Assembly (NCBI GenBank): GCA_021464415.1
Contig: CM038469.1
Span: forward strand, 60,059,650-60,123,649
Direction of reading: 5' to 3'
Length of the DNA: 64,000 bases
Origin: Lonicera japonica
Taxonomy: Eukaryota; Streptophyta; Magnoliopsida; Dipsacales; Caprifoliaceae
The position numbers and the translations under genes were made by a program. The notes under the pieces were generated by a model, which searched no databases, was not told where the DNA came from, and saw only the letters and a program-made list of their open reading frames with translations. Below, piece after piece: positions 21,516 through 33,773 of this stretch. Each line of letters starts with the position of its first letter. Position 1 is the first letter of the stretch.

Positions 21516-24500
21516 ATGGTATTTCTTCCTTCCTTATACAGTTTTATACTTCCGCTTCTATTTTCATCTCTCTTTTTTATATTCCAATGCTCATAAAACA
21601 CTTTATGTTGTAATGATTGATATCTATAAATAAACTAGTCACCTGTAGTGATAATAATGATTCTCTTTTTGTTGTGAATTGTGATCCCTTTTTTTTTTGT
21701 GTGTAGGACGGTAATGCTTCTGGTGAAGAGGGCAACAGCATCGACTGGGATACTGAAGATGAACTAGAAATTCAGGATATACCGTTTTCTTCTGGTACAA
21801 ATACAACAATTCCTACAAGAGATGCTATTTCTGGAAATGGGGAGGTAGGTATACAATTATAGGGTTCTAGCGGAATATTTAGTTTAATTTCCATTTTATG
21901 TGTAGTTGAGCTGTAGCACAGACTACTTATGTTTAATTTATACCTACTTTTTTGGGCTTGTTTGATTTGAGTTTTATGAAAGGAATTGACATTCCAGGAA
22001 AGCTCCTCTCCTAGCATTTGAGATTGCTATCCAGTGTTTGTTTAAGACCAGAATTTTCATCTCCTCGTATTGAGAATAATCTGCAAATAAATTATTAAAT
22101 ATAAAAATCAGCTAGCATGTTTTTATATATTATTTAATACTAACTTATTTAGTGCAAAAGAAAAATGTTTAATTATTTGTTATAAATTTGTCAAAAAAAT
22201 AAATAAATTTAATCTCACACCCAATATAATACCAATTGGAAATGGGAATGGGTGAAGGAAATTCTCCATTCCAGGGAATCCTGAATTCCTTTCCAAAATC
22301 CGAAACTCCAACCAAAAGTGGGAATCTTTGCTGAATGGGAATTTAGGATTTCAGGAGCAATCAAAAGAACGAACCAAATGGAACCATGAGTGTTAAGTGG
22401 GCTTGTGTTCGGTTTATTATATTATAATGCTGCCTTTAAACCAATTATCTGCTTCCTTTCTTTTGTTTTCTACGCCTTGTGTACCTGTACTTTTCATTTA
22501 CAAATTTGGTTTGCTTTCATTGTCTTTATATTCCATACCATGAACTTAGAATTTACCCCCTTTTTTATGATTTCAAGGCAAGCTCATCAGCAGGTCCTTC
22601 AAACTCCAACTTGATTCATCATTTCGTCGGGATGGGATTTTCTGAAAAATTGGTTGCAAAAGCGATCGAGGAAAATGGTAATTGTGTTGTTTCTTCATTT
22701 AGGTTCATTTGATAAAAAGTTGAAAAATTATTGAAAACATTACCAATTTTTATGAGAAGTCGGAAAACAATTACTGATTTGGTGAGATATTCTTTATCTT
22801 TTCTTATCCTCCATGGAAAAAATTTCTTACCCACCACCCAAATAAATTTTTTCCTTGGAAAACCCCAAAATAAATAGATCACTTCAGCAATTCACTCATG
22901 TTTTTCCAACTTCTCATAAGAAGTAGTAGTGTTTTCAATTGTTTTCCAACAATTTTTTTGTCAAATTTGTTCTTTTAGAGGATAGTTTTACCCCTAAAAA
23001 TTTTGTTTAAGACTTTTTGTTCTTGAAAAGGTGTAGGAGAAGGCAGTACAGAATCAATACTAGAAACTCTTCTCACATACTCGGTTAGTAAATTCTGTCC
23101 ATTCTTAGATACTCCCATGGCTACTTATTCTACATTGATGTTCTCTATTATGTATTGGTTCATCCGAGAAGAACAATTATCCACTGGGAATTGTCAATAT
23201 GGTTTAGTTAGGATGTATTGTTCTCTATTAAGGCCATCTCCAATGCATATTCTAAAAGGGTAAGTCGATAGGGTACATATACCCTATCAACCTATAAAAA
23301 CTCATAGCAGAGAATGGTAAGAAGCTTTGGACAATGGACTGAACATCGCCCCAAAAGAGCAACCTTCAGGCAACACAATGCATCTTGTCCAAAATAGTGT
23401 TTGGATGATACACATTGTATCATTCAAACCAACCTCTAACGGCTCCAAAATCCAAATCAATGTGTGTAGTAAAAAAAATAGGCCTGGAAGATACACTTTA
23501 CATTGTCCAAGGGGTTACCTCAGGCAATGCATTGTGTATCTTCCAGGGTTGGATGACACACATTATGTCGCCTATGGTAAATTGTTGGCTGCTAAATTTA
23601 GCTTTGGTTTAGCATTTCCCCTACCCTTTTGTCATTTTACAGTGTGCGCTGCGTGCAAGTTTAGGGTCAATTTCCCTTTTACACTTTGCATTTGAGATGA
23701 CCTATTGACATGGTTAACACTCTTAGTTCTGTAATGTTTTGCAGGCTCTGGAAAATTATCCTAAACAAGAAGTTGTCAATTCTGATCAGTGCTCATCAGG
23801 ATATGATGAGAGCTTTCTGGATGATTTCTCTGATTCAGATAGTTGTTGGTCTGGAAGCGAGATAACTGTATGTAGGGCTTAACCTCTTCAATCTATTTAT
23901 CTTGTCTTGTACAAAAGGCAAGTGAAAAGCCATTGTTGCTTATGACTAGAAATTTGTCATCTTCTACAAATATAACCATAATCCTAAAACTACTTTGAGA
24001 TGTTTGAACACTACATGGGATTCTATGAATATTTCTACTTTTATTTAAGTGCTCCCTCCATCTCAAATTAAGAGTCCCATTTCCTTTTTGGACATCGTTG
24101 ATGTACCAAATCTGACAATAGTATGTTATATTCTTGATGATTGATAGGTTTGAAATGATATTTTTCATAAACAATTCAGAAGTGAAAGTGGGACTCGTAG
24201 TATGAGAATTTTACTGTCCTTTAGGTGGACTGTTGTTCCGCTATCCTCTAATTTTCTCTCTCCATTTTAATAGCTTTTTTTCTTTTTCTGGTGAAAAATC
24301 ATCATTTGAAATTCTCAATGGCATTTAAGAATTTAACTTTTTTTTTTTACTTGTAAAATGTGTAAATGTTACTTGCACATATCAGTTGGGATGTATATAG
24401 ATTTGGTCTCTGAAATTGGCTTCTGCTACAGGAAAATACAAGTTCATTACACGAGAGGAAGAAAACATTATTGTCCTTGGAAAAAATGGGGTACTCTGCA

Positions 24501-27500
24501 GAAGAGGCGTCAATAGCTATGGACAGATGTGGTATGTATATTTTATGTTGTAAATACTATATTACACGCATTTTTATGTTAAGCTTTACCAAAGGGACCA
24601 TTGTGAATAAAGGACAAGTCCCTTTTATCTTTCCGCGAATAATGCCTCGACACTCTTTAACACTTTTTATGCACAAAATTGCCCAAATTACAGACTTGAC
24701 TGTAATAATCCATCCCTTTGGCATTTGGCAAGGACTCATATAAAGGCCAAAAAATGGAGATATACACAACAGGCTTATCTTTTTAATTTCCTCCTCCTTG
24801 GTGAATACTGCATTGACTTGTGCAAACCTTTTACAAAAATAAGGACTAAAAGCGTAGAAGAATTATTTGGTTCTAAATACGAAGCACAACAATATATAGG
24901 GCTAAGTGGCTAACATTGGATTCTCCATCATTATATTTATCCTCCTTGAAAACGTTTCAGGTCCAGAAGCCTCAATGGCGGAACTAACTGATTTTTTGTG
25001 TGCCGCACAATTGGTAAAGATAGAGGATGTCTATCTACAAGAACTGCCTGATGACAAGGTGTTCACTTTTCCTCTTCTATGATTTCTTTTTCTTATATAA
25101 CACAACTATTATGGTTTATTTTCTACCACTGGATCAACACCCGCGTTCTTTTTCAATTATTAATATTTGCAATTACACTTAAGCCTTTTTGGTTCGGGTT
25201 GAAATATTGTTTTGCTTTAGGTAAGAAATGAAATGCTGAGAATAATTTGATAAATCTATTTTGGACAATGTTCTATAAGGTGCTAGACGGACCTAGGGAG
25301 GCCATAGCGTGCCTAGGCGGGACCTAAGCGGTCATTTTTTTTAATATTTTTAAATATAAATGTATATAATAATTGTATAACACAAAAACAAGTGAACCAT
25401 AGTCATTAGGTCCATTGTCCAAAACAAAATTGATCCATGTGTTCAAATCCGTATGAAACAATCAATTTATTTCAAGCAACAATTAAAAAAAGCTAGTTAA
25501 AAGAAAATGCAACATTAAAAGAAAAATAAAAAGTTCAAGATAGACTTGACGCTTAGATGATTGATAGATTTTATCTCTTTTCATAAATGGTATTTTTTTA
25601 ACAAAAAGAAAAATAGATAGCTCCTTAAAAAAAAAACAAAAAAACTCAGTCTTTCTGCCTAGACCCACCTAGCCTGATTAGGCACCTGCCTAAATCCGCC
25701 AAGTTCATCCCTGCGCCTTGACACTTGCTTAGGCACTAATTGGGATGCCCGGGCTCTGCCTAGCCCACCTTTTAGAACACTGATTTTGGATATATTTTCA
25801 CACAAAATTATGCATAAAAGCATGCATTTGATTAATGCAAGTTAAACAAATAGTAAAGCAAAGTGCAATGCTGAATATGTGAAAATCCATTTCACATTTC
25901 ACCTTGCTGAAAAAGTATCTTGGCCCGAACCAAAAGGGCCCTTCTTACACCTTTACAACCTCAGAATGCTTAATGCTGAACGAAACTTCTGAAAAATGTG
26001 TTTGATTTTATTTTGCCCTGAACTTTGAATAGATTTCATTTTACAAATTTCTTCGTCAAAGCTAAATTAAGCATTCAGCACAAGACTTGCCTCTTAATGC
26101 TGAATGCTTAATATTAATCCAGTTCCACATTAAGAGGCGAAAAAAAAACATCATTTTGCCTCTTATGAGGTAAAAACAAACACCACCTAAAGTTTTATCT
26201 GGTCTTCCTCTTACAGCCAAAGAACATTTACAATGGCAAACACAAGAAAAGGAGATTCTATGGATGTGAGGTGTTGAAAAACAAAAAACAGAGGGGCTAC
26301 GATATGGACGGCAATAATGAGACAATTCGTCTTCCCAAACCAATGATAGGATTTGGAGTCCCTGGAGAAATCTGCCCCGTTTTCCACAGAACGCTTCCTG
26401 AGGCAGCCATTGGGCCCCCTTATTTTTACTACGAGAATGTTGCACTTGCTCCAAAAGGTGTATGGGACACAATTTCCCGTTTCTTGTATGATGTTGAACC
26501 GGAGTTTGTTGACTCCAAATATTTCTGCGCTGCCGCAAGAAAAAGAGGATATGTTCATAATCTCCCAATAGAGAATCGTTATCCTCTCCTTCCAATTCCC
26601 CCTCGGACTATTAACGATGCTTTGCCCTTGACAAGGAGGTGGTGGCCGACTTGGGATGAGCGAACAAAGTTGAATTGCTTACAAACGTGCATTGGGAGCG
26701 CTAAGTTAACGGAGAGGATACGTAAGGCTCTTGAAAACTGGGGGGATAACGATCCACCAGAAACTGTGCAGAAATATGTTCTTGATGAATGCCGGAAATG
26801 GAATCTTGTTTGGGTAGGAAGGAATAAGGTTGCACCGTTAGAGTGTGATGAGGTGGAAATGTTATTAGGGTTCCCAAGGAATCATACAAGAGGAGGTGGT
26901 ATTAGTAGGACTGACCGATATAAATCTCTGGGTAATTCATTCCAGGTCTGTTTTTTCTTCTTTGTTCTTTTGGGTGTGTTTTGTTGGCACCATTTTTGTA
27001 TAGACACAGTTTCCGTGGAATAATGGCCAATTCAACCCCATCTAGTTCCTTGAAAAGCTAGAATTTGAGTTATTTCTCCCTTCCTCAGGAAATTGAATTC
27101 AGTGGAAAATATTCGGCATTTTTCCCTTTTACTTTACACAATCTTTTGTATATCTTATAGTTTGTTTTTTTTGATAAGAAACAGAAACTTTATTGCCACT
27201 TAAGAGACAACATGATAATAAACAGACTAGTGGAAGAGAATTCCACCCGACTGATAACAACCCTGCCTACAAGAAATGGGCACACTACACACTACATAGA
27301 AAAAACACTTAGCTAAACAAAAGGCTAGTACAATCTATACTAAACAAAAAACATTCTGAACTATCAAAAACTCGACGCCCTGGCTCACAATCCTGAAAGA
27401 AATAAAATATGCTCCCACAAGTCCTCAACGGAGCTAGATTTCCCTTAAAAAATACGTTCATTCCTCACCATCCAAACACCCCAAGCTGCCGCTAGCAACG

Positions 27501-28227
27501 CAAATCTCCATAGAATTCCAGCTTTTCTCTAACCCTTATCAAAGTGCCATTTCATTGCACAAACTCTTATAGTCTATGATTGGCATTAAATGATGGAAAA
27601 TACATGGAAACCAATTGTAGCAATCTAATTGCATCAAATTTAATATTTTTCTAGCATTTTCCCTTCAATCACACCCCTTATTGTCAATCTGGGTTTTTTT
27701 ATCCCTACAATTTCCATATTTAGGCTCATTTTCGTTCATGACTCCCAAGTCTATTGCCAAAATTTTGACTTTCCTTTTTGAATATTCTCTTTCAGGTCGA
27801 CACTGTGGCTTATCACCTCTCTGTGCTGAAAGACCTATTTCCGGGCGGTATTAACCTTCTCTCACTCTTCTCGGGTATCGGAGGTGCTGAAGTGGCCCTT
27901 TACCGGCTCGGTATCCCTCTAAAGAATGTTGTTTCGGTTGAGATTTCTGAAGTGAACCGAAACATAGTGAGGGGATGGTGGGAACAAACGAACCAGAAAG
28001 GGACCCTGATCCACATAGCTGATATTCAGTCCCTAGATGGTGACCGACTCGAGCAGTTCATGAATTCATTTGGTGGGTTTGATCTGGTCATTGGTGGGAG
28101 CCCGTGTAATAATCTGGCTGGTAGTAACCGGGTGAGCCGGGATGGGTTGGATGGTGCACAATCTGCACTCTTTTATGATTATTTTCGTATTTTAGACTTG
28201 GTTAAATGTATTATGAGTAAACAGTAG
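21516..28227 (+). CDS. DRM2: DRM-type de novo DNA (cytosine-5) methyltransferase
   Basis: Nine coding exons: 21516-21518, 21707-21844, 22578-22677, 23031-23083, 23745-23867, 24432-24531, 24961-25058, 26217-26945 and 27796-28227. All have GT-AG borders and consistent phases, giving 591 aa. Residues 2-47 are acidic (SIDWDTEDELEIQD). Two UBA-like motifs follow: HHFVGMGFSEKLVAKAIEE (about 60-80) and EKMGYSAEEASIAMDRC (about 156-172). The methyltransferase domain has the rearranged order: motif VI ENV (FYYENVALAPKGVW), motif IX-X (TRGGGISRTDRYKSLGNSFQ), then motif I FSGIGG, motif II, and motif IV with catalytic Cys552 in GGSPCNN. The family carries out RNA-directed DNA methylation in the nucleus. 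Length fits (about 600-630 aa). The start is the only in-frame ATG before exon 2 and ends its exon exactly. Confidence 0.93.
21954..22384. mobile_element. MITE in DRM intron 2
   Basis: The left end GGGCTTGTTTGATTTGAG and right end CGAACCAAATGGAACC are imperfect inverted repeats of the same style as 20854-21110 and 47638-48210. Limits are approximate and no target duplication is clear. Confidence 0.45.
23231..23703. mobile_element. MITE-like element in DRM intron 4
   Basis: The left end AGGCCATCTCCAATGCATA is matched in reverse by the right end TGCATTTGAGATGACCT. Inside lies a perfect 14-bp inverted pair, CCTGGAAGATACAC and GTGTATCTTCCAGG, about 40 bases apart. The ends resemble PIF/Harbinger MITEs; the target duplication is uncertain. 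Confidence 0.5.
24053..24270. mobile_element. Stowaway-like MITE remnant in DRM intron 5
   Basis: Begins GCTCCCTCCATCTCAAATTA and continues like the intact MITE at 61150 (AGTCCCATTTC, GTACCAAATCTGACAATA). The right terminal repeat is missing, so the end is approximate. Confidence 0.5.
25266..25782. mobile_element. hAT-type MITE in DRM intron 7
   Basis: The ends CAATGTTCTATAAGGTG and CACCTTTTAGAACACTG are inverted repeats, flanked by identical 8-bp ATTTTGGA (25258-25265 and 25783-25790). An 8-bp duplication and CA(A/G)TG ends are hAT hallmarks. The 517-bp interior is non-coding, with GCCTAGGC-rich subterminal sequence in both arms. Confidence 0.88.
27165..27545 (-). mobile_element. 5'-truncated LINE 3' end in DRM intron 8
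   Basis: On the minus strand the sequence ends in poly(A), seen as an eight-T run at 27165-27172. Upstream it reads ILWRFALLAAAWGVWMVRNE, the zf-RVT/3' tail region of plant LINE polyproteins, followed by KSSSVEDLWEHILFLSGL. Two stops interrupt it. It is antisense to the DRM gene. Confidence 0.75.
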
Positions 28228-28459
28228 TAAGTTAATTTACGGGGGAGAAAAAAGGGCCAATTTTTTCCAGACACGTACTGTTTGTAATACCTTGAGGTCC
28301 TTTTTTTACTTTTATATTTATATATTTAGTTTTTTCGATGTTTAAAGATTATAAGCTGAATTCTAAATAAAGGATACATGGTAAGTGGAAATTGAAGGCT
28401 TTCTTGTGGTGTTGGATGAGGATTTAGTTTTGCTCCTCTCCTGCAGCCAGGTGGGACCA
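27693..28459 (+). repeat. duplicated DRM 3' block, copy 2 (in the complete gene)
   Basis: Counterpart of 97-898: the end of intron 8, exon 9 and the 3' UTR. Similarity ends at GCAGCCAGGTGGGACCAA. Confidence 0.85.
28366..28371 (+). terminator. AATAAA polyadenylation signal of the DRM gene
   Basis: AATAAA 139 bp after the stop codon, conserved in copy 1 at 768-773. Confidence 0.55.
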
Positions 28460-29981
28460 ATAATTTTGGAGGAAAGAACGTAAAAATTTGTCATATTTAA
28501 CGTTTTCATTATGTATTAATTATTTGATTACGGGGCTTGTATGAAGTTTATCTTGATCAAAGTACATTTCAGTATATTGGAATTTCATGTACGAGTATCT
28601 TCAATAGAATAATTGGAATGATTTTTAATTGTTCATTTTGGTGGGGCTTTGATTATTTTGGCTGGCAACAAATTAATTTCTTTTTTTTAAAAAAAATAAT
28701 ATTAAATTAAGGAGTGAAGCTTTGTTAAATTTGATATGCCATTTGGGTAAGCATTTTTGGCAATTAAAGATGTTCTAAGATAAATATGTTCACAGGAAGG
28801 TTTGAGGTAGAGAATTCTTTAGAACATTTTAAAAGTCTTAATGGGGTATGGAGGGGATTGACGTGCAATGACAAATAGCTAAAATGTATTTTATTGTTAT
28901 ACTTTTTTCATATTTTAATATAAACTAATTGCACAATAAAAAAAAGACAGTTAATTTTTCGTCTGCCATAATTGTTACCAAAACATGTACTGAAAGGACT
29001 TCAAATTTTATTGAAAGATTGTGATTTTTAATGATGATGTTTCTTTTAGAATAATTTGAAAATACCATTGTTGCATGAAAATAATAAAATGTACGGTGAG
29101 CTCACGAAAAACTCTAAATGCAACTCTATTTATTGACTATAGCCTTAGGAAGGTAAGGTGCTGAATTCTTCGGATCTGGAGGACCTTTCAAGCAATGTTT
29201 TCTTACCTCGAGAAAAACGTTGTCAAAAATAACACAAGCATGCAATTTGCACATTTGATGTTTTAAAAATTTTACTGTCAATAAAATAATTATAAAAAAA
29301 TTGTAGTACATAAAATATTCTAATTATGAGGCTTCAAAAAAAATATTCTAATTATAAGTAATCATAAGAAAAATTACGATCATTTATGAAAGTTAAGCCA
29401 ATAGAGATTTCATAAGATTAAAAGTATAATGTTATCTTTGAAGAATGATGTATACAACACACACGCATACATGCATGTAATATTTTATATATTTTTTAAT
29501 GTTTTATAACTAATTGTGGAATTATTTCAAACTCGTGAACATATCGTTTTAACTGGATTTTTTTTTAAACCTATGAACAATGAGCTTTTCTCGAAAGAGA
29601 AAAAAAAATTAAGGATTAATAATTAAGATTTGAATATATTGTATAAATACTAACTAAATAAATTATGAGATAGAAGTGGGCAATCAAAAGAGCAAATAAT
29701 AGCAATGGTTATAAAAGAGATAAAGAATGGAGTAATTGAAACGAATATATTGAAAGATAGATGTAATAACTATGAGACACGTGGCAAGCTCGAGTTAAAA
29801 GAGAGCAATTTCCTTATATAATATATTATATTATACTAGTTTTCAACTCTATACAATGCAAAAGTACTATAAAACTATTATATTAATATTTTGTGCAATA
29901 TTTATAGTCCTACCTTTCTTTTAGGTACAGGAAATTGCTTATTAACTAGTTTTCCAACCTGTTATAAATTGCGTTGTTTTT
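28460..29981. other. AT-rich intergenic DNA, nothing recognised
   Basis: No gene, element ends or strong repeat seen. Microsatellite-like ACACAC and ATATTT patches only. Confidence 0.4.
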
Positions 29982-31427
29982 AAAGGACAAATATCACACA
30001 CTCTCTGTTAAAGGACATTCGTTTGAATTAATTAATTTAGATGACAACTTTTTAATTAAGGACAAAATATTAATAATTATATTATTTTGATTAATTAAGT
30101 TGAATTATAATACTATCATTCTTAAAGGTAAATACAAAAAATTAAATATACAATTAAATTTGGAATCAAATCAATGAAGATAAATTCAAACCAATTCAAA
30201 CACATATCACAAGAAATTCAAAAAAGAAGATAAATACATGAATTATTCAAAAAAAGTCAAAGGATGTAAATGTCTCAAACTACCCACAAACTAAATATAA
30301 TAACTAGACATAATATGATTGTGAAGCTGCAAATATGTTTAACCATAATTCTCACATAATAGCAAGTGGATATATTAAATTACGTTATTCTGATTAATTT
30401 TCTGGCAAACATATTATGCTCCATTCAATGTTCAGACAGACATATTAAATTGCATCTTTTCAATGCTCTGTCAAACATATTAAATTATATCTTTTTAACT
30501 TTTTGCTAGACAAATTAAGTTACATTTTTTTTTCAATTTTTTGGCATACATAATATAAAGTAGGAATGGGCATTGCACCTTATATATAATATGTCTTGAA
30601 ACAAATCCATTACGTTGGTAGATTTTGTGTAAGCCATCTCATAGACATCTATTCTCTTTGACTAATGACTCCAATTTCCTGATTATAAAAATATTTTGAT
30701 ATTTAGAAAGACTGAAAATGAAGACATATAAAAATGGTATAAATATAAAAAAATTATCTAAAATGAGAGAAAATTAGTAATCAAAAGAGAAAATAAAAAT
30801 AAAAACTCAATTTTATTAGAAAAATAATATCACATGTATTACAATCCTAATAGAAACATCATTTATATTAGCCCATCCTAACATCCCTTGACAAGAGTTG
30901 TATGAAAGTATTGCCATTAATGCCCATTGTCATTTGTTTGACCATCATAAGAATGAAGCCAATAAAGCAACAAAAGAGGAAGAAAATACAAAAAGAAAAT
31001 CAACCACCTCCACTCGAAACATCCTCTTTATGTGTTATAAACAGCATGTCATTACTGAAATGTTTGTGGTTTTGGGTTTTGATGATGGGAAAAAATGAAA
31101 AAGTAAACGATTTCGATTGTGTATTCATTGAAACTAACAAGACTTTTTGAAAAGAAAAGAATATCGTTCAACTGTTGCTACCATTTTATTCTCAAGTTTT
31201 TTTCTTGTGATATGTGTTTGAATTTATTTTCATTGATTTATTTTTGAATTTGCTTGTATATTTATTTTCTTGTATCTATCTTTAAGAAGGGTAATATTAA
31301 AATTTAACTTAATTAATTGAAATAATATAATTATTAATATTGTGTCCTTAACTAAAAAGTTGTCTTATAAGTTAATAAATTTAAACAAGTGTCTTTTATT
31401 ATAACTGCCATTTATGTATTGTCCTTT
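29982..31427. mobile_element. 1.45-kb non-autonomous element with about 150-bp inverted repeats
   Basis: The left end AAAGGACAAATAT and following 150 bp match the reverse complement of the right end (TGTCCTTT at 31420-31427). A shared core is ACAACTTTTTA(A/G)TTAAGGACA. Inside, 30360-30550 holds about four diverged copies of a roughly 55-bp unit with (A/G)CATATTAAATTA. No transposase is present. The long arms suggest a Mutator-like derivative; no target duplication is evident. Confidence 0.7.
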
Positions 31428-31825
31428 ATTATTATTTTCTATTATAAATTTATATATTTTCCCTACTTTTATAAATATTGATAATATTTTTAATTACTTT
31501 GTTTTATTAGATAGACTATAATTGTCCGTTTGGATTGAAATAATCGAAAGGAAAATAAGAGAACAAATAACAAATCAGTTGTTTATTTAGATTTTTAAGG
31601 GAATGGAAGGGATTACTCAATTATATTCCTTTACTTTGATTCCTTAGAAGGTTAGGAGGGAAAGGAAAATATTTTATTCTTTTTATTTAAACAAGACTTA
31701 ATTATATTCCTTTCTTTTCTCTTCTTAGCTATTCCAACACCAATAAAATTAAACGCATTTATTTTCATTCTATTCAATTTATTCTCTTCATAATTAATCA
31801 TTTGCTTTCAATTCCCTACCTCTAA

Positions 31826-32222
31826 GAGTATCTCCAACAGTAGTGTATAATTTTAGTTTGTGTAAAACTTACACGTTTTATAAAAAAAAAGGTCTCCAGC
31901 AGTCTTTTAAGAAACTTTGACACCTAGGATTTGTATAAAAATGTTGTATAAAATAAAAACCCAATTTACACAACCATGCCAGATAATCTAGCGTCTATTT
32001 TCCCTCATCCCGCTTATAGAAATAAATGGATTTGAAAAGTAAGGGAATAAATATAAGATAAATTCTACTTGTGCGTATCTAATTAGTACTTTAATATTTA
32101 CACAAAAGTCTAAAACAGACTGTTGGAGTACAAAACGAATTCTTTATTATTTTTATGTAAATCTCACTTTGACACGTAGGATTTACACAAAATTTATATA
32201 AAACGATTGGAAATGCTATAAT
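31826..32222. mobile_element. MITE-like element
   Basis: The left AGAGTATCTCCAACAG and right CGATTGGAAATGCTATA ends are imperfect inverted repeats. The subterminal motifs TGTGTAAA and TTTACACA recur in opposite orientations. No clear target duplication. Confidence 0.45.
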
Positions 32223-32509
32223 CTAAAAAGATTGTAAATTTTACACATATAATGTAACCACTCTTTGAGTATGGGAGTGTCATAATTTTCATAATTATCC
32301 ACCACTAATTAAGTACTCAACAATAAATTTTGATTAAGATACAATTTAAGAATTTAACATAATAGTGAGTTTGAAAATACCAATTTAATTAAAATAAACA
32401 TCCTAAGTACTCTCTTAAATTTTCACAATAAATTTAACCTTAAAAAAACGACTCCATCAAATGAAACTTAAAGTTTGGGAACATACTATTAAATCTTAAT
32501 TACGCTAAT

Positions 32510-32690
32510 TGCTTTTGCATAATAACATCTGGCATTTCTTTGTTTTGAGGTCACGGGTTCGACTTATGGGGTTATTCCAGTGGTAGGCAATCTCTACCAT
32601 TGTCTTGAGGTCAAGGGTTTGACTCATGGGGTGGGTGAGGGATTTTTCTTTATTTCTAGAATTAAGGGAGAGACTTAGACCTTCCATATT
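32510..32690 (+). mobile_element. SINE-like sequence
   Basis: The Pol III B-box-like motif GGGTTCGACTT occurs at about 32567 and again, altered, as GGGTTTGACTC. The second is preceded by GTGGTAGGCAATC, which resembles an A box. A tRNA-derived SINE is possible, but no tail or target duplication was confirmed. Confidence 0.3.
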
Positions 32691-33773
32691 TTTTTTTACA
32701 AAAAAAAAAAACATCTGTCATTTCTTAAAAATGACAATTAAAACTTTTAGAATCATCACACAAGCAAATTAAAAAGAGTAAGAAAAACCTGTCAATATAT
32801 AAATATAATTGTAAATCTAACTCAAGGAATAATTTTTTAGTGAACAATTTAAGGAATTGCAAATATTTATAAATAGTTTCCTTTGCTGACCTGCTTTAAC
32901 ATCCTCTTTACATGGTCTCATGGAACAAAAATTTTCAGTCATCATAATTTTTATTTTATAGAACAACGATTATATTTTATAATACTTTACCTTGGTAGAG
33001 GAAGAAGAATATACCCATTGAGAAATTCGAAAAACTAGTACAATATGCAAGTTATTATCGAATTGTTGAAAAAAATGTAAGTTATTTTATAAAAAAAACT
33101 TAAAAGATAATACGTTAATTAAATCTAATAAATATCTCAAATGTAACTTTAGAACTCCAACTTTAATTAATTTTTACTAATGAACGAAATTAATAAGAGT
33201 GAGGTAGAGAATTTCCTCGATAATACTATATAGTATAGCACATGATATACGATATATGATATGATTTTGTTATCTTGAAAGAAGTTTTTTTAAAGCTTGA
33301 AGTCTTGTTTCATAATTTTTACTACCATTGAAATCCCGTGATTCTGAAGGCAAAATTACTGGAGGTTTGTTTGATTTACGCATTGAAACAAGCTCTGTTT
33401 TGATTGTGGGAGCATTTACAATAGCTATATTGATTTTTAAAAAAAAATATGTGTTAAAACTGATTATTAAAAGTGCTTATACTATAAAAAAAATAAAAAA
33501 AATTATGCGCTGTACTTATCCTCATAATTTCCTCCGTTCATTTAATGCGTTATAATAGACAAACAAATTTTTGTTAGTAAATAATCTGTAAACTTTAATG
33601 ATTTTATTTAAATCAAACATAATTCAAACTTGAAACCTTTATTTATATGAAAATACATTTTTTTTTGATAACATTGATAAGTATTACAAAGAATCAAGTT
33701 ACATCAGAAATTAAACCCAAGCAAATGAAATTAGGTGCCAACGACATCGCGGAGCTTTCCGGCCTACAAGCGT

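Larger units (their letters stand above)
31428..33773. other. AT-rich intergenic DNA with small repeats
   Basis: No gene is seen. It contains a MITE-like piece at 31826-32222 and SINE-like sequence at 32510-32690. The open frames present lack family motifs. Confidence 0.4.
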
